A DNA stretch of 64,000 nucleotides from Spirosoma pollinicola. GTDB lineage: Bacteria > Bacteroidota > Bacteroidia > Cytophagales > Spirosomataceae. The notes beneath the pieces were generated by a model that searched no databases, was not told where the DNA came from, and saw only the letters and a program-made list of their open reading frames with translations. The stretch's first letter is position 1, and each line of letters begins with the position of its first letter. Of the stretch, positions 23,728 to 31,902 are shown piece after piece. The translations under genes and the position numbers were made by a program. The stretch covers positions 5,000,609 through 5,064,608 of the forward strand of contig NZ_CP025096.1 of assembly GCF_002831565.1 (NCBI RefSeq), given 5' to 3'.

Positions 23728-24390
23728 CTATTTGTTGGATAATGACCTTCGTGTGTAGGTGATACCTAAGCGTTTTGCGTTTTCTTCCACCGTGTCCCCA
23801 AATCCCGCTTGCTTACGGCGTTCGTTTACGCCAGCAGCATCCCTGATGGGCCAGATGTAACAATCAGGTTGTTGATTGCCTACTGATCCAGCCGGTGGGT
23901 TATCACATCTAGCTTGGGTACCATACAGTTGTTCTTTCCCCTGATTGACAAACAATCGATCCTGCATCATAGCCACCAACTTGAAGGGTAGCTCTTTTTT
24001 CTGGCCGGCCTCTTCAATGAGAGGAAAAAATTGGTTGATATTCTTCGAGTGCTGAATGACATACCAGGCCGCTTCATTCGTGGGTTCTCCTACCAATGAT
24101 TTACCGGGATAACCCACTTGATGAATAATTTGCCTGACCCGTTTACTATTCGAGGAATCAATCTCATTCATTTTATCAAATATCAATTGTTGAACTCCTT
24201 GAGCCGAAAGATTTTCCGCTTTCGCCAATGAATCCTTCTTGGGTTGACTCATCATTATCTCTCGATACAACTGGTCTATGCGATAGATACTATCCAGTTC
24301 TAGTTTCAGCTTGGCGCTAGTTTGGCTATAACTTATTGAAGTAACTAAACTGAGTACTAAGACCGTAAAGAATCTAGAAAGGTTCATCAT
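23728..24390 (-). CDS. short secreted DUF6624 protein
   Basis: A 220-residue protein with a signal peptide (1-22, ending ISYSQ). It carries only the DUF6624 half: HQVGYPGKSLVGEPTNEAAWY, VIQHS, MMQDRLFVNQGKEQLYGTQ, DAAGVNERRKQAGFG. The cysteine-rich N-terminal module of the other two paralogues is absent. It is transcribed against its neighbours. A GCCACTTATA-type motif lies within 20 nt of its start codon. Confidence 0.82.
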   Translation of the reverse strand: MMNLSRFFTVLVLSLVTSISYSQTSAKLKLELDSIYRIDQLYREIMMSQPKKDSLAKAENLSAQGVQQLIFDKMNEIDSSNSKRVRQIIHQVGYPGKSLVGEPTNEAAWYVIQHSKNINQFFPLIEEAGQKKELPFKLVAMMQDRLFVNQGKEQLYGTQARCDNPPAGSVGNQQPDCYIWPIRDAAGVNERRKQAGFGDTVEENAKRLGITYTRRSLSNK

Positions 24391-24393
24391 TTT

Positions 24394-24410
24394 CTTGTTT
24401 TATAAGTGGC
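24394..24410 (-). promoter_or_regulatory. GCCACTTATAnAACA motif
   Basis: Coding-strand GCCACTTATAAAACAAG ends 6 nt before the start of the DUF6624 gene. It is one of ten directional occurrences (see findings). GC-rich inverted sequences (24411-24455) and a single GCGGTTGCAAAAGTC end-like string follow. Confidence 0.45.
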
Positions 24411-24561
24411 GTGGCTCGGGGCCGCCGGTGCGCCGGGCCGCCGTGGCGGTTGCAAAAGTCAATAATCTAGTCTGATAAAGGATGCATCTTATCAATTTAA
24501 AAACTTATCGATACAACCCTGACTCCTGTTAGAGAATCATCCATTAAAAACGACATATATC

Positions 24562-24978
24562 ATGAATCGAGCTAAGTTTGGTTGGGCAGCCATAGGGCTC
24601 CTGCTAAGTTGTTCACCAGGAGATCCTACGCCTGCCAACAAGTCAGGCATAGGCATTGTCGGCAGGTGGCGCTTATTTGAGATTCAAGGGTCTACCGGTG
24701 CTAGTTCCTTCACCACACCTATATCCGCTAAACCTTTACAGGCATTAACCTTTACTTCTGGGCGACAACTCCGTAAGGAAGGCAATCAATTAGGGGATTA
24801 CTATGACTATCCTTTCTATCGGGTAGATTCTAGTAAAACGGGTTATCAGGTACGATTTTTACCTAGTCAGACGGATACTTTAGGCGTTCAGGTAGGGTTA
24901 ACAATTTCTAAAGATACTCTGCGTCTTACCCCTTTTTGTGCTGAAGGGTGTAGGCAAAGTTTTGTACGAATAAATTAG
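24562..24978 (+). CDS. small lipoprotein, lipocalin-like
   Basis: A 138-residue protein with a lipoprotein signal (LLLSC, Cys17). VGRWRLFEIQGS followed by beta-rich segments (ALTFTSGRQL, YQVRFLPSQTDTL, TLRLTPFCAEGC) resembles the lipocalin-like small lipoproteins abundant in Bacteroidota. Two late cysteines (CAEGC) may form a disulfide. Ligand unknown. Confidence 0.65.
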   Translation: MNRAKFGWAAIGLLLSCSPGDPTPANKSGIGIVGRWRLFEIQGSTGASSFTTPISAKPLQALTFTSGRQLRKEGNQLGDYYDYPFYRVDSSKTGYQVRFLPSQTDTLGVQVGLTISKDTLRLTPFCAEGCRQSFVRIN

Positions 24979-25020
24979 TCGTATGCCCCGGATAGTGTTG
25001 GACAGATCGTAAAAAGCAGC

Positions 25021-25096
25021 GTCTCTACAAACGCTCTCACATGAGACGAAGGAGCGTTCATGTATCTACTTCTTAAATCGAGCTTTTAAAAAAACT
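25021..25096 (+). repeat. 75-nt intergenic repeat, copy
   Basis: GTCTCTACAAACGCTC, ATGAGACGAAGGAGCGTTC, TGTATCTACTTCTTAAAT, then a diverged 3' arm. It is preceded by GTTGGACAGATCGTAAAAAG. The inner hairpin ACGCTC / GAGCGT is perfect here. The gap 24979-25359 also holds two TATACAACAG-like strings (about 25252 and 25308) not upstream of any gene. Confidence 0.85.
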
Positions 25097-25359
25097 GTAC
25101 AGTAAGGCCATGTATCCGTGAAAAGCGGGTAAACCTAAAAAGGTGATGGCGATGGCCGGCCGTCAAATTCCCAGTCGGCCTTCGACATCACTTGGACCCA
25201 AAACTCTTCTTTCATAAAAGACAAATTCAGTAGAAAGCACCTAAATTAGCTGTATAACAGAAAGCCAGTTATGTTTAACTTTTCGTCTAGGTAAACATAA
25301 CGTAGATTATACAACAGAAACAATAGCCATTTGGTGTTAACTACCCCGATATACTAAGT

Positions 25360-25767
25360 CTAGTGAAATCGTTGAACCGTAAGGGCTACAGTAGTAGGAA
25401 AGTGAGGGCTTATTCGACACGTATTACCTTGCGCTTCCGTAGAGCAACCCACAATATAATAAGGGGCTATCGAATCGGGAGAAGAGGACAGAGTGAAAAA
25501 GACACCTGAATGCCACTGAGCCTGGTAAGAAAAGCGCCCTCCCGAATCAGAACGAAGGACATGTTGAGCAATGATGTCATTGGGAGCAAACGGATTGAAA
25601 CGGTTATTAGTCTTCTCTTCAATCAGTAGGAACCGCATGTTAACAATCGGTTTACCACTTGAATCGGCGAAGTAGCCTTTCAGAGTTAATAACTGGTCTT
25701 TTTCTGTTTGTTGACAAGCGCCCAGTAAGGTCAGCATAGTTGTCCAGATGATTGCCCCTTGTTTCAT
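25360..25767 (-). CDS. small lipoprotein with carboxypeptidase-regulatory-like domain
   Basis: A 135-residue protein when started at the ATG ending 25767, which gives a lipoprotein signal (LTLLGAC). LKGYFADSSGKPIVNMRFLL and SDSGGRFSYQAQW are typical of the beta-sandwich CarboxypepD-regulatory/Cna-B-like domain. Probably a cell-envelope lipoprotein of unknown role. Longer in-frame starts exist, but would bury the signal. Confidence 0.6.
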   Translation of the reverse strand: MKQGAIIWTTMLTLLGACQQTEKDQLLTLKGYFADSSGKPIVNMRFLLIEEKTNNRFNPFAPNDIIAQHVLRSDSGGRFSYQAQWHSGVFFTLSSSPDSIAPYYIVGCSTEAQGNTCRISPHFPTTVALTVQRFH

Positions 25768-25937
25768 GAGGAAGATTGTTTTAAGACTAGACCACTTAAA
25801 AGCTTCGTTGCAAACGCCTAAATAAACAGGTCGTTTGAATGAGATCAAGGCCGATTATTTACACTTAACTCGGCTTTTATTATATTAATGAATTAACATA
25901 AAGCAAATTATATAACGGATATAAACCTAACAGAATC

Positions 25938-26564
25938 ATGAAGGGTAAACTGATTGTTTTGTTATTGATACTGACCGCCTTTAAGCAACCGATCGTGGCT
26001 CAACCTAGACTTCGTTTTGGCCTACTGGGGGGCCTAAATGGCAATTTGATTCATGCTACTTACTTGGGGCCTAATTCGGAATCGAAACCACGGTGGGATT
26101 ATACCACAGGGGTAAGCGTTGACCATTGGCTAACGTCAAGCCTTACCCTAGGCTATAATTTACTCTATTCACGGCAGGGCGGAGCTGAACTGATCACCAG
26201 TAAGATAGGCTACGGTAGCACGAAGATGATGACCGAATTTTCCTATCTCACCTTACCGGTTATGGTGCGTTACCATCTGGGTGGCGGACGATTCTTTATC
26301 AGTGGCGGCCCTCAGATTGGCTACTTGCTGAAGGCCAAATGGTATGCTGCTGGTTTTGAAAGCTCTGCTCAGAGCTGGGACCTAGCCTATATGCGTCGGT
26401 TCGATGTTGGCTTAACAGGTGGCCTTGGGTATCGTCTTGGGAGACATGTTGTGCTTGAGAGCCGCTACTATTATGGGTTAAACCCCTTTAATGAAACTGA
26501 TCCTCAAACCAATTACAAAGAGTATAATCGCACTTGGGCGTCAAATCTGGTTTATTATTTCTAA
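25938..26564 (+). CDS. PorT-like outer-membrane beta-barrel protein
   Basis: A 208-residue protein with a signal peptide (1-22, ending IVAQ) and a barrel pattern: RFGLLGGLNGN, YTTGVSVDHWL, LGYNLLYSRQG, YLTLPVMVRYHLGG, ISGGPQIGYLL, DVGLTGGLGYRLG, ESRYYYGLN, ending TWASNLVYYF. This is the outer membrane beta-barrel family (OMP_b-brl_2) related to PorT. It is clearly paralogous to 61987-62640. Role unknown. Confidence 0.82.
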   Translation: MKGKLIVLLLILTAFKQPIVAQPRLRFGLLGGLNGNLIHATYLGPNSESKPRWDYTTGVSVDHWLTSSLTLGYNLLYSRQGGAELITSKIGYGSTKMMTEFSYLTLPVMVRYHLGGGRFFISGGPQIGYLLKAKWYAAGFESSAQSWDLAYMRRFDVGLTGGLGYRLGRHVVLESRYYYGLNPFNETDPQTNYKEYNRTWASNLVYYF

Positions 26565-26578
26565 TAGCCTAACATAAT

Positions 26579-26594
26579 GCCACTTATACAACAG
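26579..26594 (+). promoter_or_regulatory. GCCACTTATACAACAG motif
   Basis: The best match to the motif; it lies 78 nt upstream of the lipoprotein start at 26672. Confidence 0.5.
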
Positions 26595-26671
26595 AAGAAT
26601 TAACAAACTTTAAAACAGGGAGTCATAAATAAAGTATAGAATTGCAGACTACAGTTTCAAAAATTGGACAG

Positions 26672-27181
26672 ATGAAACACTATGTTATGAAAGCTCTATC
26701 GCTGCTTTGCTCCTTGACTTTTTTAATGTGGGCAACAGGTTGCCAAAAAAAGGAAGTTGAGCCAATAAACAGTGCTCCTCAACTCTTAAATGGCCAATAT
26801 TCCGGGAAGATAACCTATGTGACTTACCTCTGGACTGGCAAAGAGGATACGCTTTACCGCAAGGATACTACTGGTATCAATTTCAAACTAGAGGGAAGTA
26901 AGTTCCATCGCCCTGAGTGTGGTGATTGCAGTGGAACAATAGCTGTCGACACGAATTCTCAGACGGTCGAATTTAATAGTTCAGATAAAGCATGTTCTGA
27001 TAAAGGGGCAGACGCTACTGGTAGTTGGACTTTTACTAATGGAATAATGGGCGACTATACTTACGCGTTGGTCGGACAGACATTAACATTAACACAAAAA
27101 TATCCAAGGCCTAAAGATATGGGAGCAGGCAGTGCGTACACCACTGAAAAGATAATAGTAGCCACCAGGCAAGTATTATGA
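26672..27181 (+). CDS. lipoprotein of unknown function
   Basis: A 169-residue protein with a lipoprotein signal (WATGC). The mature part is beta-rich (LNGQYSGKITYVTYLW, GINFKLEGSKF) with two paired-cysteine stretches (CGDC; a single Cys in SDKACSDKG), like small lipocalin-type envelope proteins. The ATG at 26672 is used; ATG at 26687 would also keep the signal. The upstream GCCACTTATACAACAG motif is shared with other exported genes. Confidence 0.65.
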   Translation: MKHYVMKALSLLCSLTFLMWATGCQKKEVEPINSAPQLLNGQYSGKITYVTYLWTGKEDTLYRKDTTGINFKLEGSKFHRPECGDCSGTIAVDTNSQTVEFNSSDKACSDKGADATGSWTFTNGIMGDYTYALVGQTLTLTQKYPRPKDMGAGSAYTTEKIIVATRQVL

Positions 27182-27258
27182 AAAATCAAACTTTGCACTG
27201 TTTAAACTTCTTGTAAGTAGAATACCCATTTCTTAGTTTAATCTCTTTACATATTCTT

Positions 27259-27286
27259 AGTTATACAACACTTCTCCAAAAAGTAC
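27259..27286 (+). repeat. left arm of 28-nt inverted repeat flanking a lipoprotein gene; contains the TTATACAACA motif
   Basis: AGTTATACAACACTT then, after 4 nt, AAAAAGTAC. The reverse complement, with about three mismatches, is at 27726-27753. The two arms enclose the small lipoprotein gene and its terminator. The first 15 nt are also a copy of the exported-gene motif. Confidence 0.6.
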
Positions 27287-27383
27287 AGTTACGTGTTTGT
27301 TCTATAAGTAGGACTTTCATATAATTTGATCCAATGAGAATTCTTGCTTCAAATTAATGTTCAAACTAATCTTTTCGCATTCT

Positions 27384-27671
27384 ATGAAGACACTAACAGT
27401 TCTTCTGTTAAGTATGGTTTTTATGATCTCATCCTGCAAAAAAGATGAGATAGCTACCGAAGGAGAGAAAATAGCCCAACAAGTTCAAACAGTACTTACG
27501 GCTAACTCAAGAATTAAAACTGCCACTTTCTACATTTCAAATGTGCTTGTGGATCAGAATCAGACATTCACCCTTACTGGTCAATACATTACTACGGCGA
27601 ATGGTACTTACAATTTAAGTCGGCTTATTCGCTATCAACCTTTTAGCCAAAGCATTTCTTTTTATTTCTGA
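27384..27671 (+). CDS. small lipoprotein of unknown function
   Basis: A 95-residue protein with a lipoprotein signal (MISSC). The mature part has an N-terminal helix (EGEKIAQQVQTVLTA) and beta strands ending RYQPFSQSISFYF with a terminal Phe. The ATG at 27384 is chosen over 27357 because it starts the signal peptide. It is enclosed by a 28-nt inverted repeat and followed 11 nt later by a strong terminator, so it is a one-gene unit. Confidence 0.6.
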   Translation: MKTLTVLLLSMVFMISSCKKDEIATEGEKIAQQVQTVLTANSRIKTATFYISNVLVDQNQTFTLTGQYITTANGTYNLSRLIRYQPFSQSISFYF

Positions 27672-27682
27672 TAGTAATCTAT

Positions 27683-27734
27683 AAAAAGTACTAAACTCAA
27701 CAAAAATGAAATAATGTTGAGTTTGGTACTTTTT
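27683..27734. terminator. bidirectional intrinsic terminator
   Basis: 19-bp arms (27683-27701 and 27716-27734, one G-T pair) start AAAAAGTAC and end GTACTTTTT, so there is a U-tract in both directions. It lies between the convergent genes ending at 27671 and 27835 and can serve both. Confidence 0.85.
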
Positions 27735-27753
27735 ACAAAAGTGTTGTATAACT
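27726..27753 (-). repeat. right arm of the 28-nt inverted repeat
   Basis: Reverse complement of 27259-27286 with about three differences. Overlaps the terminator's right arm. No target-site duplication is evident on the flanks. Confidence 0.6.
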
Positions 27754-27834
27754 AGGATTATGTTAGTCGATTATTAGGAGAATCTGGTTGAAAATTCTCT
27801 TGACCTGATAGTGAAATAGTTATATCCGTGACTT

Positions 27835-29127
27835 CTATTTATTCAATGCTAAACCTAATTCATCAGGCCGTAAATTTCTACCAATAATGACACCTTTGGG
27901 ATCAATAAGGATAGAAGTAGGCAAACCGACAATATGGTAAGTCTCGATCAGATTGTTAGTGCTGTCTGAAATAATCTGAGGCCAGGCTAAAGGTTGCTTC
28001 GCTAAGAATTTAGCTAATCGCTCTGGTGAGTCTTTTACTACGCCAATAAAGACTACCTTATTTTTGTCGACTTTTTGATACAGCTTTTTTAACGCAGGCA
28101 TATCTTCTACGCATCCTTTACACCAAGGAGCCCAAAAATCAATATAAATATACTGGCCTCGATATTGATCTAAATTAATCAGTTGACCACTGGCAAATGC
28201 TTTAGCACTGAAGGGTCTAAAGGGATAACCAACCTGTAGTGAATAAGGCTTCTCTAACGAGTTAACAGGCTCTAGCTCCAGCCAATTGTTATAGACATCA
28301 ACGCCTTTATTCTTGTAGCTTACTCCATCAATTTTGATGATATCATCAATCTCAATTTCGTCTTTGGGAGCAACCTTTTTGGCGATCAATGTCGTGGACG
28401 GATTGATTAAGTTAGTTACTTCAAAATCGGGCCTGGTAAAGCCTGAAGACACCAGTAAGTTATGCTCTTTGGTTCCTTGTTTTATAGAAACAGCCGCATG
28501 TTGAGGAAAATTGTACAGCAATTGACCGCCATACATTTTTAAGACCATAGGTATCCTCATTTGCCGAACTCGCCCTTGCTGATAGACTTCATACTGAACT
28601 GAAATGGCTTGTTTATATCTATAAGGATCATTTATATCCATTTTTTCAGGATAGATGGTCTTTTCATCGGCAAAGTCAAGATTATTATTAGTGTCTACCT
28701 TAACGGACCATTTTTGAGTTAGCTCATCAAATCCCTTAAGGATGTACAGATAGCACTTAATAGGTGCTTCAGACAGTTTTGTTGTATCCGGTGACCAGTT
28801 CCAGCCCTTCTGCAACCCTTGATAATCAATCTGGCTGATATGACCTGCTAAGACCTGTTGATAGATAAATTGGTGGGTATTCAACCAGATATGACAAACC
28901 TGGATATTATTCCAGTGAGTTGGCACTCCTTTAACCTCACTATAGGTTTTAGACCACAGTGGTGAGTCTTTACTGGCATTGTCTATTGGTGAAAAGCCTG
29001 GATGAAAAGGGCCATAGCCTTCGATGAGCTGAACGGGTAGGAACTTAACCATTTCAGTCTGATCAGCGACTTGGCGGCATGACACCGCTGTTAGAATTAG
29101 ACACAGCAACCAGACTAATGTTTTCAT
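27835..29127 (-). CDS. TlpA-family thioredoxin-like lipoprotein (WCKGC)
   Basis: A 430-residue protein with a lipoprotein signal (LTAVSC, Cys17). About 300 residues of N-terminal sequence (region LRQMRIPMVLKMYG etc.) precede a thioredoxin domain: IYIDFWAPWCKGCVEDMP with W335, C336, C339, then VGLPTSILID with the cis-Pro. It is presumably a periplasm-facing thiol-disulfide reductase. The N-terminal region differs from that of the other two TlpA proteins in the window. A CACTTATATAACAG motif lies about 20 nt upstream. Confidence 0.85.
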   Translation of the reverse strand: MKTLVWLLCLILTAVSCRQVADQTEMVKFLPVQLIEGYGPFHPGFSPIDNASKDSPLWSKTYSEVKGVPTHWNNIQVCHIWLNTHQFIYQQVLAGHISQIDYQGLQKGWNWSPDTTKLSEAPIKCYLYILKGFDELTQKWSVKVDTNNNLDFADEKTIYPEKMDINDPYRYKQAISVQYEVYQQGRVRQMRIPMVLKMYGGQLLYNFPQHAAVSIKQGTKEHNLLVSSGFTRPDFEVTNLINPSTTLIAKKVAPKDEIEIDDIIKIDGVSYKNKGVDVYNNWLELEPVNSLEKPYSLQVGYPFRPFSAKAFASGQLINLDQYRGQYIYIDFWAPWCKGCVEDMPALKKLYQKVDKNKVVFIGVVKDSPERLAKFLAKQPLAWPQIISDSTNNLIETYHIVGLPTSILIDPKGVIIGRNLRPDELGLALNK

Positions 29128-29144
29128 GTGAATATATAGGCTAA

Positions 29145-29161
29145 TGCTGTTATATAAGTGC
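29145..29161 (-). promoter_or_regulatory. AGCACTTATATAACAGC motif
   Basis: On the minus strand, about 20 nt before the TlpA gene's ATG. A weaker version of the motif (one change in TATACAACA). Confidence 0.4.
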
Positions 29162-29266
29162 TTTTATGTAAAGTAGAGCCTACTAAAAGCCTACCCAAAC
29201 CCCTTGCATACAGTGAGTAAAATGGACCGCTTGAATGGTTTTACAGCTACTCAACTTAGGCTATCC

Positions 29267-30547
29267 ATGCGCTTAACCTTCACGCTTATTCTTGGCTGTT
29301 TGGCTGTTCTTTTCCTGCCGCTGGCCTGTGTTGATCCCGAAGACTTAACGTTGCGCGGCACGGTGGATATCCTCGTGGTCGATGGTACGGTGACCAATCT
29401 GGCCGAGCCCCAAATTATCCGGCTTAACCGTTCGCAGGCTGACCGGCTGACGGGACGCTTTGGCTCGCTGCCCATTACCAAAGCCCGGGTTGAAGTCGTC
29501 ATGGATTCCTTGATAGTGACACCAGCCCATGAAACCACCAAGGGTAATTATCAACTACCGGCGGACTTCAAAGGTCAAATTGGCCATGCTTACCAGTTGC
29601 GACTTACGCTCAGTGACGGCACGCACTACGAATCGACCCAGCAAGTGATGCCACCAACAGCCCGCATTGATAAGATCCGGGCTCAATTTAGCCTCAAGAG
29701 TCTGTCCCCACCAGTACGGGGCTATTATACATCAGGCCATGATGTGTTTATCGAGTTACAGGACCCCGCCGACCAGCGTAACTATTACCGTTGGGACTGG
29801 ACTGACTACGAACCGCAATACTGGTGCCGTTCCTGCAAGCAAGGATTTTATTCGGTCTATAATCCCATCGGAAATATTGTGGCCGGTTTCCGATCCGGTC
29901 CAGACTTGTATGAAGATTGTTATTCTCCCTCTGGCATCGATCCTGGTAATCCCCTTTACGGTTCCACCCTGGATTATCCCTGCCGCACTCAATGCTGGGA
30001 GCTGGTGCCTAGTTACACCGTAGCACTGTTTGACGACCAGTATGCCAACGGAGGCCTCATATCAAATCTCAAAGTAGCCGCCATTCCCTTCTATCAGCAT
30101 AGTCCCTGTTTAGCCAGTGTGCGCCAATCCTCGTTGACTCCCGATGCCTATCGCTATTTCAAGTTGTTCGCCGATCAAACCCAGAATACAGGAGGTCTAG
30201 CCGACACGCCCCCGACGGCCCCCATTGGTAATGTGCACAACGTGGCCAACGCCAAAGAAGTAGTGGTGGGCTATTTTACGGCCTCAGGGGTATTTAGCAA
30301 AAACATCTATATTGACCGCAAGGATTACCAAGGGGTGCCCTTGGGCTACGATCCCATCACCGGTTATCCCCAACAGCCAGGGGGTGAACTCTTCTTAGCT
30401 TTATACGGACGCTCCCCGAACGGAGAGGGATCTCCCCGTCCGGGGAGCAACAACTTTTTCATTGACGACACGCCCCGTCCGCCGACGGCTGTATGTGCCC
30501 CCCTTGACCAACGAACGTCTTTCAAGCCTGAAGGCTGGCCCAATTAA
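29267..30547 (+). CDS. DUF4249 lipoprotein, copy A
   Basis: A 426-residue protein with a lipoprotein signal (LPLAC, Cys21). ACVDPEDLTLRGTVDILVV and ITKARVEVVMDS begin the DUF4249 domain, which fills the rest and ends PTAVCAPLDQRTSFKPEGWPN. Internal cysteines (YWCRSCKQGF, YPCRTQCWEL) are conserved in the copy at 46890-48170. DUF4249 genes normally follow a TonB-dependent receptor gene and are assumed to be its accessory lipoprotein; no receptor is present here. The ATG at 29267 matches the start of the paralogue. Confidence 0.85.
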   Translation: MRLTFTLILGCLAVLFLPLACVDPEDLTLRGTVDILVVDGTVTNLAEPQIIRLNRSQADRLTGRFGSLPITKARVEVVMDSLIVTPAHETTKGNYQLPADFKGQIGHAYQLRLTLSDGTHYESTQQVMPPTARIDKIRAQFSLKSLSPPVRGYYTSGHDVFIELQDPADQRNYYRWDWTDYEPQYWCRSCKQGFYSVYNPIGNIVAGFRSGPDLYEDCYSPSGIDPGNPLYGSTLDYPCRTQCWELVPSYTVALFDDQYANGGLISNLKVAAIPFYQHSPCLASVRQSSLTPDAYRYFKLFADQTQNTGGLADTPPTAPIGNVHNVANAKEVVVGYFTASGVFSKNIYIDRKDYQGVPLGYDPITGYPQQPGGELFLALYGRSPNGEGSPRPGSNNFFIDDTPRPPTAVCAPLDQRTSFKPEGWPN

Positions 30548-30805
30548 TTGTCGCTTTTTTAGGGTTTGTCAGGTAGAGTTAAAGCCATGTTTTTTAGCGG
30601 GTTTTTCCTCGCATTCATAAAGGCCTGATTCTTAGAAAAGTTTCTTAACATAACGTATCTTGTGCAACTTGACTAAGAAAAGTACCATTTTCAAAACAAC
30701 CAATTTGTCAAAAGGATGTGCAGAGAATAGTTCCTTCTCAACTGTAAAATGACCAATGAGCTAATCTTTTCAAGAACTAGTTGGTAAGCTAGGAAAATTA
30801 CGAAT

Positions 30806-30880
30806 TCTCAAAATACCCTCCTAGGTGAGACGAAGGAACGTTCATACATCTGCTTCAAGAAAAGGGTGTTTCATGAGTCG
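30806..30880 (+). repeat. 75-nt intergenic repeat, copy
   Basis: TCTCAAAATACCCTCC, GGTGAGACGAAGGAACGTTC, ACATCTGCTTC, GGGTGTTTCATGAG. It sits in the 504-bp gap 30548-31051; no other feature was recognised there. Confidence 0.88.
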
Positions 30881-31051
30881 CTTTTAGCGAAGTTTACAAA
30901 CGTTTAGTAGTACGTTTGTAAAATCGGACTCAGTATTAGTCGGCATTACCTGATTTAATTATATAAGATTCGACACTGGATATTCATAACCAGGGAAACT
31001 ACTCTGCGTTTAAGTCTAACTTCAGCCTATAGATTACCTAGTTTTTGAGTG

Positions 31052-31387
31052 ATGCTGATAACCGTTGTAAAATCTATTTTAGTGTTCATCCTGGCGGGCC
31101 TGTGCGAGATCGGGGGCGGTTACTTGGTCTGGCAGTGGATGAAAGAAGGAAAGCCGCTTTGGTATGGCCTAGTGGGCAGCATCATTTTAGCAGCCTATGG
31201 CGTTGTAGCCACCTTTCAACCGGCTGGATTTGGTCGCATATATGCCACTTACGGCGGGTTCTTCATTGTTATGGCCCTTTTATGGGCTTGGAAAGTGGAT
31301 GGGTTCCGACCAGACCGATACGATATTATCGGGGCACTGATTGCTCTGGTTGGTGTTTGCATCATCTATTATGCACCCCGGAATTAA
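31052..31387 (+). CDS. ynfA: YnfA/UPF0060 family membrane protein
   Basis: A 111-residue protein with four hydrophobic helices, matching YnfA throughout: LAGLCEIGGGYLVWQWM, GAYGVVATFQP-like LAAYGVVATFQPAGFGR, YATYGGFFIVMALLW, DGFRPDRYDIIGALIALVG. YnfA belongs to the small-multidrug-resistance-like transporters. ATG at 31052 (GTG one codon earlier). It lies 15 nt before the convergent gene at 31403-31837 and next to a MerR-type regulator, so a metal or toxic-ion context is plausible, though its own control is not visible. Confidence 0.9.
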   Translation: MLITVVKSILVFILAGLCEIGGGYLVWQWMKEGKPLWYGLVGSIILAAYGVVATFQPAGFGRIYATYGGFFIVMALLWAWKVDGFRPDRYDIIGALIALVGVCIIYYAPRN

Positions 31388-31402
31388 ATCAATAGAGATA
31401 CC

Positions 31403-31837
31403 CTATCGAACGGCGTGCTTTTGGAGTTTGTCGAGTTCCATCACCAAATAGACCATTTCCTTGGTTTCGGCGGAATCACCCATCTGCAAAGAAATCGGGC
31501 CTTCTTCGGGCTGAATCGTTAGGTGAAATACCAGCCACGGGCAACATAGCCGCTCGAATTTGATAAACTCAGCCAGATCGTTAATGATGGTATTATCTGA
31601 CCCTGCGAACACCAGTTCATAGCTGGTCGGATGCTCCACAGCGCGCGACACCTTTTTAAAAAGCGTCTGGTGCAATTCGTTCATTCGCTTGATTTGGTCT
31701 TTGTCTGTGAGCTTGCAGGCCAGGGCGATTTTCTGTTTCAATACAGCTTCGGTTTCCATTGTCTTTGTTGTTTTGGTTTGAGCCAGGCAGGACAGAGCGA
31801 CCAGCCAAACGAACCCAGTAAGCAGGAGTGATTTCAT
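31403..31837 (-). CDS. exported protein with CC motif, target of the adjacent MerR regulator
   Basis: A 144-residue protein with a signal peptide (1-20, ending CLAQ). The core FIKFERLCCPWLVFHLTI (Cys98, Cys99) and GPISLQMGD match small proteins often seen beside mercury or arsenic regulators; the vicinal cysteines could bind a soft metal. It is divergent from the MerR gene, and its promoter has the 19-bp spacer and central dyad of MerR-activated promoters (31851-31881). This makes it the probable regulated effector. Biochemical function unknown. Confidence 0.72.
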   Translation of the reverse strand: MKSLLLTGFVWLVALSCLAQTKTTKTMETEAVLKQKIALACKLTDKDQIKRMNELHQTLFKKVSRAVEHPTSYELVFAGSDNTIINDLAEFIKFERLCCPWLVFHLTIQPEEGPISLQMGDSAETKEMVYLVMELDKLQKHAVR

Positions 31838-31850
31838 GGTTTTTCTAGTA

Positions 31851-31881
31851 AATTTAAACGGTGGAGTATATCCACTGTCAA
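31851..31881 (-). promoter_or_regulatory. MerR-type promoter with 19-bp spacer and dyad operator
   Basis: On the minus strand: -35 TTGACA (plus 31876-31881), -10 TAAATT (plus 31851-31856), spacer exactly 19 bp, containing the dyad GTGGA-TATAC-TCCAC (plus 31861-31875). Over-long spacers with a dyad between the two boxes are the hallmark of MerR-family activation by DNA untwisting. It drives 31403-31837. Confidence 0.85.
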
Positions 31882-31902
31882 GCGATTCACCAATAAATAG
31901 TT

